A program made the translations under genes and the position numbers. A stretch of DNA of 64,000 bases, taken from positions 403,501-467,500 of the forward strand of contig CAUJNA010002890.1 of the NCBI GenBank assembly GCA_963377175.1. The letters run 5' to 3'. Below are positions 1 through 9,148 of this stretch, one piece after another. The number at the start of each line of letters is the position of its first letter. The stretch's first letter is position 1. The notes under the pieces are model-generated. The model had not been told where the DNA came from. It saw only the letters and a list, made by a program, of their open reading frames with translations, and did no database searches. This DNA comes from Effrenium voratum. Taxonomy: Eukaryota; Sar; Dinophyceae; Suessiales; Symbiodiniaceae.

Positions 1-21
1 GGTGCCCTTTCCATGCCTTGG

Positions 22-309
22 TCACCATGTCGATTTTGCGTCGACCATGTCCAGCGGTGATTGGGGATCAAATGTCTGACAAAATGCCTCCGCTGCCCAT
101 TTAGCGGCGAGCCATGTAGGGCGTAAAATGACGGTAGAATAATGTAGGTCCTTTATTTGAGGATCCCTTTGGATAGGTGTTGGAATTGTTGTAGCATTTG
201 CAAAACAATGTCGTCTGCACATTATATCGCGCAAACCAATTGGATTCTTGCAGGGATTGCTTGATGGAGCTTTATTGTCCGCGAACAAGGTTTCCACTCT
301 CTTGAACAT
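22..309 (-). CDS. Candidate coding segment, unidentified protein
   Basis: Open frame of 95 codons from an ATG at 309 to a TGA at 22, with no simple repeat inside. It begins MFKRVETLF and contains cysteines and aromatic residues spread as in a folded protein. The frame stays open upstream to about 525, but that part overlaps a T-rich, repeat-like stretch. I recognise no family. It is one of very few minus-strand candidates in a window whose other coding signals lie on the plus strand, so chance or an older gene fragment are real alternatives. Confidence 0.3.
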   Translation of the reverse strand: MFKRVETLFADNKAPSSNPCKNPIGLRDIMCRRHCFANATTIPTPIQRDPQIKDLHYSTVILRPTWLAAKWAAEAFCQTFDPQSPLDMVDAKSTW

Positions 310-893
310 TACGATGTTTCTCAAAATGGGGGCTTTTTTTGGATAGAACAGCGCAGCCAGAAGGAAGACAACATTTTTTTTTGGAGCAGTTTGCCTTTTT
401 GTTTGCCTGTACCCCAACCCCTGAAGGGTACCTCGGAAGCGCTCCAGGCACTGAACAACTTGGACCCTGAATGGAACCCGCTTTTTTTTGTGCCTGTGAC
501 CCTTGCAATAGTGGTACGAAGGCAAAAGGTACCTTTCAATGGTTGGTTTTTGCTCCGGGGGCTTGGAGCAACATCAACTCACTTTGGCGAGGTTTGTTTT
601 TTCTCCCCTTTTGGAAGGGGGGTTTTCCTTTGAAAGGGGGTTTCCTTTGACCCTGGTATCTTTTTTTCATTCCGGATGTCTGTGTTGTGACCTTGCGGTT
701 GCTCAACTTTGCTTGTCTCGCGCAAACGATGATGGTTCCATGTTTTCCGAGAGCTTTCGAAGTCCGAAGCTAGTGAGTGTTCTAAGGGGGGCTGCGGTGC
801 TGTTGATACCGGGCTGCCTTGTTGAGGCACCTTTTGGCGAGGTCAGGAGCTGTTTCCTCAAAAATAATTGAAAAAACACGCGGACATTCATTG
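310..893. other. Gene-poor stretch with repeat-like pieces
   Basis: T-runs and fragments resembling the Q family (TTTTTTGGA, GGTACC) alternate with short open frames in all phases. I see no exon with supported borders. Confidence 0.3.
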
Positions 894-999
894 GGGTGTG
901 GCTCAAAATTAAACAGGAGGGGTGTCGCAGGGTTTGGTCCATGTTTCCACTTGCCAGGGTTCCATTTTGGTGGCGATTCTTTGAGCCACGGCCATTTGG
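894..999 (+). mobile_element. Family M element
   Basis: Left end GTGTGGCTCAAAATT and right end TTGAGCCACGGCCAT form an inverted repeat. Internally it carries the M-family phrase TTTGGTCCATGTTTCCACTT, also found near 6,950 and 45,810. No clear target duplication is visible. Confidence 0.65.
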
Positions 1000-1186
1000 C
1001 TCATCATCAAAGTGGCGGACATGAACCCAGTTGAACGATGTCCACCAAAGGGGACAGGCACTTGGATTCTTTTTTTCCGGGAACCTCTGTAGCTCCTTAG
1101 GAAGCCGCTCGTTTCCTTTTCGGGAACCCAAGTAGCTCGTAGCTCGTTCGGAAGCCTGCACAAAGAAAAGAAACGGGGGCGGCATT

Positions 1187-1386
1187 TTCGAGCCAGACGC
1201 AAGCCTCCAGCTCCACCAAGCTCTGCAGTTCACTGCCGATTTGCAGAGGATGACCAGCCGGGTGCCGTGCAGGCTCCAAGCTGCTGATTTGCGGTTTGCC
1301 GATGTGCAGAGGATGGCATTCCCGGCCGCGTGCTGTATGTGCAGCAAGTTGCCAGCTTGCCGTGGCCGGACGATTCGGATACCGCC
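1187..1386 (+). CDS. Candidate exon with a 21-residue internal repeat
   Basis: An open, GC-rich segment (FEPDASLQLHQAL onward) ends at a consensus 5' splice site, GTGAGT, at 1387; read through, the same GTGAGT would create a stop. Two copies of GCCGATxTGCAGAGGATG start at 1235 and 1298, exactly 63 bases apart, giving in-frame repeats ADLQRM and ADVQRM. The second half is cysteine-rich (CCMCSKLPAC). The 3' splice site that opens the exon is not resolved. Family unknown. Confidence 0.45.
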
Positions 1387-1437
1387 GTGAGTTTGGGTAC
1401 AAGCGCGGATAAACTCAAGCGAACAAAGAAACAAAGA

Positions 1438-1512
1438 AACAAGCAAACAAACAAACAAACAAACAAACAAACAAACAAACAAACAAACAAACAAACAAAC
1501 AAACAAACAAAA
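1438..1512 (+). repeat. (AAAC)n microsatellite
   Basis: About 17 tandem AAAC units follow directly after the candidate exon and its splice site, so the repeat lies in the presumed intron. Confidence 0.95.
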
Positions 1513-1591
1513 CAACAGAACAACAAAAAAGAATCAAGCAGGAAAACAAACAAAGATACACACCCAGGCACACCGCCAGGCCCTCCATGAA

Positions 1592-1699
1592 GTTTGCTCC
1601 CCCGTTTCGCGCCGAACGCCTCCGAACGCCGCGAGCTTTTGCGCTCAGGAGATTGCGCTGCAGAACACCACCACGCCATTCCTGGCGGGGCTCTCGGGT
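1592..1699 (+). CDS. Possible GC-rich exon
   Basis: A GC-rich island between two simple repeats. All three plus frames are open across it, so the frame cannot be chosen; one reads EIALQNTTTPFLAGLSG. A GTCGTTA follows as a possible 5' splice site. The contrast with the AT-rich flanks is the main argument. Confidence 0.25.
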
Positions 1700-1795
1700 C
1701 GTTATATATATATATATTATATATTATGATCATTATTATTATGTTTATCATTATCATTATTATGATTATTATTATTAAGGTCGTTTTTTTTTTGG
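1700..1795. repeat. AT-rich low-complexity tract
   Basis: TATATA runs pass into ATTATT and CATTATT repeats. No gene is seen. Confidence 0.85.
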
Positions 1796-1849
1796 TTTTG
1801 AATTAAGACGCTGGCCCTGTGGATCCGTTTACCGGTTGGTAGGTCTTTA

Positions 1850-2310
1850 CGGTTGCAACCTGGGTTGCTAATAACTAACTTGACGAATTGAACACCCAAG
1901 TAGTTTAGGCTACAGATATGCGACCTGAAATTCATGGCTGCAATCGCCTGGCTCTTGGGCTCTTGGTTGCCCAGTGACGTTGATCGGGCCTAAATTTCTT
2001 GGTGGTTCCCAGCCGTCCGGTTTGTTTTTAGTTGGTGTGGGAGTTTCCATTCAACGCACAAGTTAGACTTTTAGCAGGGGATCAGAGAACGGACAAGTAA
2101 TCTGTGAGCAACCTGGGTTATCACCCTCACCTGTGCAAGGCCAACCTGTAACCTTTTTGGTTTCCTTGATTTGGTCCATTTTTAGCCAAGGTTCCAAAAG
2201 CTTAACCTTTAATTTCCAGGTCATTTGGGCAAGTGAGAACCCGCTTATACGTCCCTCATTCAGTGAAGTTCACCTTGTGGCCTTTTCCACTTAACTTGGC
2301 AAAGAGCATC
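1850..2310 (+). repeat. Fragments of families L and T
   Basis: An L right end (GAACACCCAAGTAG) lies at about 1,893-1,907. A T copy at 1,995-2,095 runs from CCCAGCCGTCCGG to GCAGGGGATCAGA. Further L-like pieces (AACCTGGGTTAT, ACTTAACTTGGCAA) follow. No exon is recognised here. Confidence 0.5.
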
Positions 2311-2511
2311 TAAGAATGGTGCTTCTCTGGGCTCTTTCAACCTTTACATGCGGCAGCTCCGAACTCAGCCTTCGAGTCTTTACCGCTATAGGGTGTCCCC
2401 CCTTTTGCAGGTATCCCTGAAACGGAAAACACCTGCCATGACTCGATCTCAGGGTGTTCACCTTATTTCCGCCCTGCCGTTTGTGGCAGTTGTTCCCAAG
2501 GGACGTTTCTC

Positions 2512-2612
2512 GGTTGCTTTCTGCTCCCCTGCTAAAAGTTTAACTTTCAGTGGTTTAATTCGAAAAACCCACTAGCTGGCAAAAAGTTAAAGTCCTAACA
2601 TCCAAGCAAAAT
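2512..2612 (-). repeat. Family U repeat
   Basis: Reverse copy of a repeat found at 16.6, 25.2, 32.5, 34.05 and 45.5 kb. It begins GGTTGCTTTCTGCTCCCC and ends with AACATCCAAGCAAAA. It has no strong inverted repeats at its ends. Confidence 0.7.
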
Positions 2613-2934
2613 GCACCAAAGGCAGCCACCCAACCGAAAAATCTCAAAAAAATCGCGCTCCCCAACAAGAGGACGAAGGCACTCACCCGAGAAGGTTTTT
2701 GCATTACACTTTGAGATTACACCCTTGGAAAATGACCCAGAACGGTTGAAGATAACACGGTTTTATCCGGAAATGTGCCTAAATGGGGTCAATACCCAGT
2801 GGGTGTATTCCCAGGGTGTCATACAAAAACCCTTGGAGTTGTCATTTTTGTTCGTCCCTTTGGTTTCCGCCCCTTTTTGGGGGGGCCTTGAAAGGCCTCT
2901 CTTGGGATTTGTTTGAGGTTTGGGGCTTGACATA

Positions 2935-2968
2935 CCTGGAGTCTCCTTCTGACCCTTAATTTTCTGCA
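2935..2968 (+). mobile_element. Family B half-element
   Basis: Only the left arm CCTGGAGTCTCCTTCTGACC is present; the right arm is missing and unrelated sequence follows. Confidence 0.5.
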
Positions 2969-3013
2969 GGTCGTTAAGAAATGGCCGTGTCTCCACTCAC
3001 CCACCTTCATTTC

Positions 3014-3145
3014 GGTACCCTTAGTTGGTTGTTTTGGATGGATGGCTTGGCGATTTGAGCCCCTGGTTCCTGTTGAGGGTAAGTGGGGAAGTCACCACCA
3101 CCCAAGCCACGAATCCAAACCACAAATTCAGGCGAAGCTGATTCA
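3014..3145 (+). mobile_element. Family R element, degenerate
   Basis: TAGTTGGTTGTTTTGGATGG at the left pairs loosely with AATCCAAACCACAAATTCAG at the right, the layout of R copies at 3.76, 17.58, 54.16 and 63.25 kb. Confidence 0.5.
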
Positions 3146-3248
3146 CACGATGGATTTTCTGTGTGTGGTGAGTGCCCTTGTTTTGTTTTCTCATTTTTTT
3201 TCGGGTTCGGTTCTCGAGGTTGTTTTTTCAGATTTTTCGGAGTGCGGC

Positions 3249-3401
3249 GTTCTCGAGGTGAACAAAATCCGGCTGGACTTTGGCGCCTTTCTGTGGGGCA
3301 TCGCCTTTCTGCCGGTGATGGGCTTCCTCGGGGTGTCCGGCGGACGGCCCGACCTGGCCTTCTGGGTCTACCGGCCCAACAACTACTGGGACTGCCTCTC
3401 G
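3249..3401 (+). CDS. Exon of a membrane protein, loosely nucleotide-sugar-transporter-like
   Basis: A GC-rich exon of 51 codons (VLEVNKIRLDFGAFLWGIAF onward) with one hydrophobic segment, followed by a polar, aromatic stretch (FWVYRPNNYWDC). It ends in phase 0 at a GC-type 5' splice site, GCAAGT at 3402; GC-AG introns are common in dinoflagellates. Together with the exons at 7,536 and 9,046 its hydropathy order resembles the C-terminal half of nucleotide-sugar transporters (Golgi/ER antiporters). That assignment is inference; no diagnostic motif is complete. Confidence 0.5.
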
Positions 3402-3761
3402 GCAAGTGGGGGCGGTCGGCTTTTTCTAAGGCAAGACGCCCCATGGCGGGCTTGTTTTGTTTTTGATTTCCCCTTAAAACCACAAAACAGGGGAACCTTA
3501 AAGGAAAGGGACCAGCCTCTATAAACCTTTGCCATGTAAATAGAACAGCCGAAATGGAAGTTCTCAAAATTCAAGTCGCCTTTGGGGTGGTAAAACAACA
3601 TCAACAACAACAGGAGACACGCACACCTCTAGGGGCACCCAATTTTGACAAGCCCGTATAAACCCTTACAAGTGTGTTGTCCACCGAAAGTCAACGGGTG
3701 AAATGCGCGCTGCTCAATTGAGAAGCAAGTCAAGCATTGTTGTTTTCCCCTTTTGAAACTT

Positions 3762-3875
3762 GCAAGTGATCAGGAAGCCCTTTAGTTGGTGGTTTGGATG
3801 GCTTTTGTAGAGGGTAACGGGGAATCCACTGTGGAACCACAAATCCAAGCCGCCAATTAGAGGGAAGCTGAAGTG
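3762..3875 (+). mobile_element. Family R element
   Basis: TTAGTTGGTGGTTTGGATGG at the left and CAAATCCAAGCCGCCAATTA at the right form an imperfect inverted repeat about 110 bases apart. Confidence 0.6.
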
Positions 3876-4218
3876 AGGGCCAGTGGGTGTGTCTTTGGTT
3901 GGGAAGCCCCGATGTCCAGGGTGGTGTGGGAAGCCAAGAGGACGCCAATTTTGGGAGCCCCGCATGATTGTTATGGTAACATTGACTTGGAGACTTGGTT
4001 TGCTTGTTTCCTTCGCATGGGAGCTCGTCTTTTTGGTGGGTACCCTTTTTCAGGTTAGTTTTGTTTTCATTTTGAGGGCAGCCACATGGACATAAGGGCG
4101 AAATCAAGGGATCCTGGGCTCGGAAACCTCGCTCGGCCTTCGACCTATCGGCTTGCTCACGTCCGAGGTGTAGACATTGGGTCCTGCGACGATGCAGGCA
4201 CGAAGCTGCCAGCTTAAA

Positions 4219-4335
4219 GGGGCAGGGTGCCTAGAAAGTGGGTGAGAATGGTTATAACCCACTTACCATGGTTATAAGTCTCCTAAGTGGCTTGTAACCA
4301 GGCATACTAACCACTTACTAGGTACCTTGCCCCTA
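4219..4335. mobile_element. Family C element
   Basis: Inverted ends GGGGCAGGGTGCCTAGAAAG and CTTACTAGGTACCTTGCCCC, with the family core TTATAACCCAC and CCATGGTTATAAGTC. No target duplication is clear. Confidence 0.7.
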
Positions 4336-4742
4336 TATGTGGTTGGTGTTTGGTTTCCGTTTGTGTGTGTGTGTTGGACATCGTCGTTTTGATTTGGTTG
4401 CTTGTAGTTCGGCTGTTTGCTCAACAAATGTGTTTGCTGTGCTTGTTGAAGCAACTGTTTCTCTCCTGGAAGCAGTGTTGCAAACAGGGTTCCTTACTTT
4501 TCTCCCTTAAACATAGTTTAATCAGTTGTTGCAACAAACACACACACACAAATCCAGCAAGCTGCCTCACCAGTTTCAAGGAGAAATCTCAGGTTCCCCA
4601 AGGGGCTTTTGGGGCAGCACGTCCGGATTGAGGGGGACTCGGGCTTTTGGCCTGGGCTCGTGCCTTTGGCATTTTCTTTCTCCTGCCCTACCACTTTTCT
4701 ATGGGTCATGTCGCCAGAAAAATAAGGGGTTAACAAAGGTGA

Positions 4743-4866
4743 CTACGTCCCCCCGTAATGACCTTTTACCGCTTCTTTTTTGGGGGAGGGTTCCCTACTA
4801 AAATAGACTACAGAAAAAGAGTACCCTTATTCATCCTTATTCTATCCTCTCCACTGGAGGACCTAG
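4743..4866 (+). mobile_element. Family A element with GTGA duplication
   Basis: Complete element with a slightly worn left end (CTACGTCCCCC) and a perfect right end (CTGGAGGACCTAG). The core CCTACTAAAATAGACTACAG is typical. GTGA stands directly on both sides. Coding status of the flanks is unclear. Confidence 0.8.
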
Positions 4867-5024
4867 GTGAAGTGACCCTTAGTCGGTTTTATTTTGGTTT
4901 GGGAATTGAAGTTTTTGCTACAAATCCACACCACCTAGTGGGAAGCTGAGGCACTGCAAGCCACACGTGCGGGGGAATCCCGGAGCTTGGAGTCTCATTG
5001 GGCTTTGAACTGGTTTCGTGGCCA

Positions 5025-5145
5025 TATGGCCGTGGGTCAAAACCAATGGTATCCCATTTTGGTTGGTAGGTGCACCACCCAAAACTAGTCTATTTTAGTG
5101 TTTGGATTGGGATGTTCACTGGGGGTAACCGGGATTTTCGATTTT
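5025..5145 (+). mobile_element. Long-form family M element, partial
   Basis: GGCCGTGGGTCAAAACC passes into GATGTTCACTGGGGGTA. The same order occurs at 44.75-44.87 kb and, reversed, at 13.32-13.47 kb. The right end is not found. Confidence 0.5.
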
Positions 5146-5204
5146 CCCAGTTGCCGAAACCGGCGCCATATTTGGTCCGTGGGAAGGTTTCCCCTTTAAA
5201 CTCG

Positions 5205-5365
5205 ACGAGCTTTAAAAAGGAGGCCCCTTTCTTTCCCCATGCTTACCTCTTAAAAACAGAACTTTTCAACTTTTTGGGGGTAACATGGGCTATATGTCTG
5301 TAAAAGATTAACTTCCCCAGGGCTTGGAGTTTTAAGGGGTAAGCATGGACATCCACTGCGCATCT
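5205..5365 (+). repeat. Family N repeat interrupted by an E element
   Basis: AAAAAGGAGG...CCCCATG and CATGGACATCCACTGCGCAT match uninterrupted copies near 9.49-9.55 and 17.01-17.06 kb (CCCATGGAAATCTACTGGGC and CCTATGGAAATCCACTGGGC). Element E splits it at CATG. Confidence 0.65.
5242..5343 (+). mobile_element. Family E element with CATG duplication
   Basis: Ends CTTACCTCTTAAAA and TTTTAAGGGGTAAG are inverted repeats. CATG flanks both sides. A nearly identical 100-base copy sits inside a B element at 35,281. Uninterrupted N copies elsewhere show the likely empty site. Confidence 0.85.
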
Positions 5366-5422
5366 GAGATTTTGTCAGAGTTGGAAGCACCGAACTGCTT
5401 CGACACGAATCGGGACACACAT

Positions 5423-5580
5423 CTCTAGGGGATGCTTCTCCATTCTTTCCCGGGATCCTTCTTTCTAGCAAACCACCAAAAACCCAGGGTAAACGGTCTA
5501 GAAAACCATCAAAGACCCAGGGAAACGGCTTTTGAAAAGAACGATGGCTGAAAAGAATGGACAAGGAATCAAACCCTAGA
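5423..5580 (+). mobile_element. Family P element
   Basis: TCTAGGGGATGCTTCTCC at the left and AATCAAACCCTAGA at the right, with the internal phrases CCATTCTTTCC and GAAAAGAACGATGG shared with copies at 19.25 and 39.79 kb. An AT dinucleotide on both sides may be the target duplication. It carries an internal partial duplication (ACCATCAAAGACCCAGGG). Confidence 0.7.
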
Positions 5581-5631
5581 ATGTTGTGTCCATCCACCAA
5601 AGACCCATGGGGTTGAAGGGTCTAGGAAAAA

Positions 5632-6072
5632 TCAAAGACCTACATAATATCTTACTAGAGGTCCATTATGGTTGCAGACTGACCCAAGTGGCTGTGGCTC
5701 AAAAACAGGGTAACCCCAAAATGGCTTGCCCTGGTAAGTGGACACGTGGACCAAGACCTGCTGTAACCCCAGGTGTTTCATTTTGAGCCGCATCCAAGTG
5801 GACTTTGGGTATCCCCGACATTGCTCATCCAATGAGTCGCTCCTCGAGAAGCGTATCTTCTTTGGAGCCCTTCGTTCCCAAGTCAAGGTGCCTGGAGTCT
5901 CCTTCTGACCCTGAACAAATGGTTGGTCATTACCCAACATGTTGGTTGGTCATTGACCCATTTGAGACTCCAGGTGCTCGGTTTCCTGGTGGTTTCCCTA
6001 AGCCCATCCAACCCCCAAGCCCGAAAGGTCGCCTTGCATCCGGAGCTCGGACACGCGGGTTTCAATCACTAG
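5632..6072 (+). CDS. Interrupted gene, C-terminal part (exons 5632-5691, 5802-5890, 5977-6072)
   Basis: Removing an M element with one copy of its CCAAGTGG duplication, and a B element with one TG, joins three pieces into one frame ending at TAG 6070. The joins read LTQV|DFGYPRH and QVKV|LGFLVVSL; the end is ELGHAGFNH. Left in place, each insertion brings stops or unrelated residues. The same frame continues upstream across the P and E elements to an ATG at 5345, but that part overlaps repeats P and N and is not counted. The protein is basic with one short hydrophobic run; the family is not recognised. Confidence 0.6.
5692..5793 (-). mobile_element. Family M element inside a coding frame
   Basis: Inverted ends CTGTGGCTCAAAA and TTTTGAGCCGCAT. 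CCAAGTGG occurs at 5684-5691 and again at 5794-5801. Eight-base duplications are typical of hAT-like elements, but part of this match may belong to the ends. Confidence 0.75.
5891..5974 (+). mobile_element. Family B element inside a coding frame
   Basis: Left CCTGGAGTCTCCTTCTGACC, right GAGACTCCAGG, flanked by TG on both sides. Precise removal keeps the surrounding frame open. Confidence 0.8.
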
Positions 6073-6126
6073 ACCCTGGGCCGCTTTAAAGTGGTTTCAA
6101 CCATCGGAAAGTAAACTTGCTGGTGC

Positions 6127-6305
6127 TCAGTAGGGAATGAGAACTGGAATGACCCTTACAAACCATTTCTTGTGGTTTTCCTTTGAGTGAATCCCTGGGT
6201 TCATTCTCACATTCCCTACTGACAGAGCACGCGGGTTTTGGGCCATGTTTCCACTGACCAGGGTTCCATTTTGGTACCGGTTTTTTGAGCCACAGCCATT
6301 CTCAC
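6127..6305. repeat. Inverted repeat and family M fragment
   Basis: CAGTAGGGAATGAGAACTGG and its complement CATTCTCACATTCCCTACTG bracket about 100 bases; relatives lie near 46.95 and 47.7 kb. An M right half (TTTTTTGAGCCACAGCCAT) follows. Confidence 0.5.
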
Positions 6306-6524
6306 ATTCCCTACTGAGCAGCAAGTAAACCATGGTTTCAAGTCAAGTGCTCACCTCTATCTCCCGCCTCCCAAAGCCTCAGTAGGGTGCTCAGTAGGGA
6401 GAGGGGCGGAGTCGGCAGCGGAACCAAAAACGACGTGCAAGGCCTCTTCGTGGCTACGAACGCCACTGCCGCGCAAGCCAACGACTGCTTCTGGGTCGCG
6501 AAATCGCAACAACCAATGGCTTAT

Positions 6525-6640
6525 CTTGGTGGCAAGCCCAGCCATCCGGTTCCTTAGGTTAATTTCTATTAGTTGGTTTAGTGGTTGGGGTTCCATTTCA
6601 CCGACAAGTCAACGTGTTTCAGCAGGAGATCGAAATAGAG
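6525..6640 (+). repeat. Family T repeat
   Basis: CCCAGCCATCCGGTTCCTTA, then GGTTTAGTGGTTGGGGTTCC and a worn CAGCAGGAGATCGAAA end. Other copies lie at 2.0, 16.1, 17.8, 23.05, 23.3, 24.57, 30.35 and 49.68 kb. Confidence 0.7.
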
Positions 6641-6849
6641 TTTCAATTTTCTCAGATGGTGGATCGGGGTTTACCTGTTGACCCTCTGTTTGGAGGAATA
6701 GGGGGGGGGGGTGCGAAATTCACGGGACCCCTGGGAACAACATGGGAAAACCACGGGAACACCATGAAGAACCAACCATACCGCATATAAGATTTTCGAG
6801 ACCCCTGACAACTACTAAAAGAGGGGTGTCTACATGTTTGGGGACCAAA

Positions 6850-7096
6850 AGGTACACGGGGATGGGCCCATTTTTTAAAAAGAGGTGCGTGCCGTGGGAC
6901 TGTCAGGTGGGTGTGGCTCAAAATTAAACAAGAGGGGGTACGCAGGTTTTGGTCCATGTTTCCGCTTACCAGGGTTCCATTTTGGAATTCCGGTTTTTTG
7001 AGCCACAGCCATGTGTCAATCACTGTGTGATCTCTATGGTTTGGCTGTTTTGCGTGGTCAACCCACCCAGCGCAGCCTTTTCCACCTGCATAGAAG
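6850..7096 (+). CDS. Interrupted exon of a membrane-like protein (6850-6905, 7019-7096)
   Basis: Removing the M element with one TGTCA joins GACRGT with NHCVISMVWLFCVV in one frame. The right piece has a hydrophobic segment of about 11 residues, continues to PSAAFSTCIE, and ends at a 5' splice site, GTACGC at 7097. The start of the left piece is not fixed. It may belong to the same gene as the exon at 7,536, which is compatible in order and strand. Family unknown. Confidence 0.5.
6906..7013 (+). mobile_element. Family M element inside a coding frame
   Basis: GTGTGGCTCAAAATTAAAC at the left and TTTTTTGAGCCACAGCCATG at the right; TGTCA lies immediately outside each end. Confidence 0.8.
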
Positions 7097-7200
7097 GTAC
7101 GCAAGGGCCCTGGTGCTGTAAAATTGGGGGCTTCGAGGTTAAAAAGGTGCACCCAACAACAGGAAGAGGTTCAAATCCCAGCAGTTCAAACCACCGACTT

Positions 7201-7535
7201 ATGTTGACCCCGGATTAATAGACCCCTGTTTATTGATGTAGGGGTGTTCCCCTCCAAAAGTGGTCTGATTCCCCACTAAGCCCAGGGACAGCCCCTTATG
7301 AATCAACAGGTGTTGAGTCGAATCTGGGGTCAACATTGCCCATCCCCACCGGGTTGGAATTGGGGGAGAGGGGAGAAACCGACTTCTGGAGATCCTCATT
7401 GATGGTAACCCATTTCCCTTTCAGGGCAAGACTAGATACCCGGACTTGGGCAAGTCTCCAAAAGTGGTCTGATTCCCCAAACCCAGCGACAGCCCCGTAT
7501 GAATCAACAGGTGTCGAGTCGAATCCGGGGTCAAC
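7201..7535 (+). mobile_element. Family G element plus a partial second copy
   Basis: A full element at 7201-7336 has ends ATGTTGACCCC and GGGGTCAACAT. A second right half (from AGTGGTCTGATTCCCC, 7460-7535) ends in the same GGGGTCAACAT. The segment between them (7339-7450) is open in two frames and could be exonic, but I cannot choose. Confidence 0.7.
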
Positions 7536-7650
7536 ATGTCAGACGGCTCCCTGAAGCCCGGTCGAGGCTTTTGCGGCAAGGGCGTCTTTCTGGGCTGGTC
7601 CAGCTGGGTGGTCTACGCCGCCCTGGGGGCCGGCGTGCTGCGCCTCGCTT
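7536..7650 (+). CDS. Membrane-protein exon
   Basis: A GC-rich exon starting just after the G element. It reads SDGSLKPGRGFCGKGVFLGW and then a hydrophobic run (SSWVVYAALGAGVLRLA). In nucleotide-sugar transporters a glycine/aromatic loop precedes a helix of this kind, which is why I group it with 3,249 and 9,046. The phase does not fit a direct splice from 3,401, so an unseen exon may lie between. The 3' end is unresolved. Confidence 0.5.
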
Positions 7651-8164
7651 TTGAAGAGAAGAAATCAAAAACCAGGCGAGATGCGCGAAACCTGGAACGG
7701 CGGGGCAAGTTGGAGGGAAGAACTTCACGGTTGCTATGTGTTGTTGTTGATGTGTATGTGTTCTTTGTGTTACTCTTACTTTGGTTTAATGTATTGTTTT
7801 TGCTTTTGTTTTTGCTTTATTGTGATTCTGTTCAGTTTTAGTGGGGGCATGGCTGCCAAAAAAAGCAGTTTTTGTTTCAATCGCATATCAAAAAATGTAA
7901 AGATAAGATACGTTGTGTTTTTGTTTCTTCTTCTTTTTTCTGGACTTGGGACACCTACTTGTTTGTTTCTCTTAGCTGGGGTCCGGGTCTCCTCCTTTTG
8001 ACTTGTTTGTTTTCTCTCTCTCCCTGAGTTTCTTGACTTTCATAAACGCTTTTTGGCTGTGTCATTGTTTTGGAATCAAGACGCAACATGTTTGAACTGT
8101 TCTGTGTGTTCTTTCTTTCTGTGTTTTCGTTCTTTCTTTCTTTATTTATTTATTTCTTTGTTTT

Positions 8165-8172
8165 GGTCTTTC

Positions 8173-8226
<54 letters not shown>

Positions 8227-8253
8227 GGCTGGCTGGCTGGCTGGCTTGCTTGC

Positions 8254-8298
<45 letters not shown>

Positions 8299-8340
8299 TT
8301 GTTTGTTTCTTTGTTTCTTGGTTTCTTTGTTTCTTGGTTG
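8165..8340 (+). repeat. Compound tetranucleotide repeat
   Basis: (CTTG)n, then (GCTG)n, then (GTGC)n, ending in GTTTCTTT repeats. Each block differs from the last by one base, which suggests stepwise slippage. Open frames here in both strands are artefacts. Confidence 0.95.
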
Positions 8341-8376
8341 CTTGCATGCTTTTAAAATTGGGAAGACCATGCCATG

Positions 8377-8560
8377 AGCAGCTCCGGTCCAAACAGGCCC
8401 ATGGTTTCTCGATGGTGTCAGGTATCCCCCTCTTCAAACTCTGCTTCGGGCTGGAATTCCACCGAGGCCAAAAGATCTGGGAGGCGACCTCACTCCTGGA
8501 GTTTGGTGGACTCTACTACATTTGTTTTGCATTGGACCAACTTTCAGTAGGAAGCAAAAG
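8377..8560 (+). other. GC-rich segment, possible exon
   Basis: An open frame includes HGFSMVSGIPLFKLCFGLEF. It falls between two better exons of the presumed transporter, but its borders are not visible. Confidence 0.25.
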
Positions 8561-8889
8561 GCTTGGTTCGGGTGTCCCTTACTGTTTGAAGCATTTTTGT
8601 CTGCTTTGGACCAAACATTTTAGTTGTATACACACACCTTGATCATCAAGTTGTTTTTGTTTTTCTCCTGTTTCTGGCAAATCCACTCGATCGGAAGTGA
8701 GCAGTACCCTGAAAAAGGGTCGGCTTAGAGGGACACCAAAAGGAAAATGTACCATTGCTTGGGGTTCAAATCCCCTTTGGACGTACTCAACCAACCATGC
8801 TCAACTAAACATACTCAACGATACTCAACCGAAACCCTTGTAAACTCCAGATCTTCTTGAGAGAATCTCGGCTTCCTGGTTCCCTTACT

Positions 8890-8992
8890 GCTTTCATTTG
8901 GTTAATACTTTTTTTCACTGTTGGTCTTAAGGGGACTCCATCACTACTGGACATTTTTTCCAATTTTCCAGGGACGAAAAAGCACATGGAGG
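8890..8992 (+). mobile_element. Family D element
   Basis: TTTCATTTGGTTAATAC at the left, the core CCATCACTACTGGACAT, a CCAG|G 3'-splice-like motif, then ACATGGAGG at the right. Relatives are at 15.3, 26.3, 26.5, 38.35, 39.08 and 40.05 kb. Confidence 0.65.
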
Positions 8993-9045
8993 ACCTTTAC
9001 CTCTTCTTCCTTGGCAAATCCCGGGGAAGAGCCACTCGGGCTGAG

Positions 9046-9148
9046 GTATGGCTGGCTCACGGGCAAGATCATCGAGCACTTCTCCACGGTCATGCGATCC
9101 GTGCTGGATGGCTTCCCCATCATGCTCCTGCAGCGCCCCGGAGCCATG
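9046..9148 (+). CDS. Exon of the transporter-like membrane protein
   Basis: Opens after CTGAG|G and reads YGWLTGKIIEHFSTVMRSVL, then DGFPIMLLQRPGAM, ending at GTGGTG (9149). The sequence (tyrosine, amphipathic helix with lysine and histidine, then a hydrophobic run) resembles the KYADN...KGF helix of nucleotide-sugar transporters but lacks the exact residues. It would place the protein in a Golgi or ER membrane. Family assignment tentative. Confidence 0.5.

Noticed and set aside
985..1004. Second spliced-leader-like phrase (GCCATTTGGCTCA)
   Set aside because: It is the right end of a family M element and lacks two T residues of the leader.
703..1757. Long minus-strand frames with FVCLFVCL repeats
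   Set aside because: Produced by the (AAAC)n tract at 1,438-1,512.
7168..7185. tRNA B-box-like GGTTCAAATCCC
   Set aside because: No cloverleaf can be drawn; acceptor and anticodon arms are absent.
8053..8437. Open frames with LLAC, RACV or HART repeats
   Set aside because: Translations of tetranucleotide repeats, no independent coding evidence.
8757..8776. T-arm-like GGGGTTCAAATCCCC
   Set aside because: A perfect small stem, but no upstream acceptor or anticodon stem pairs with it.
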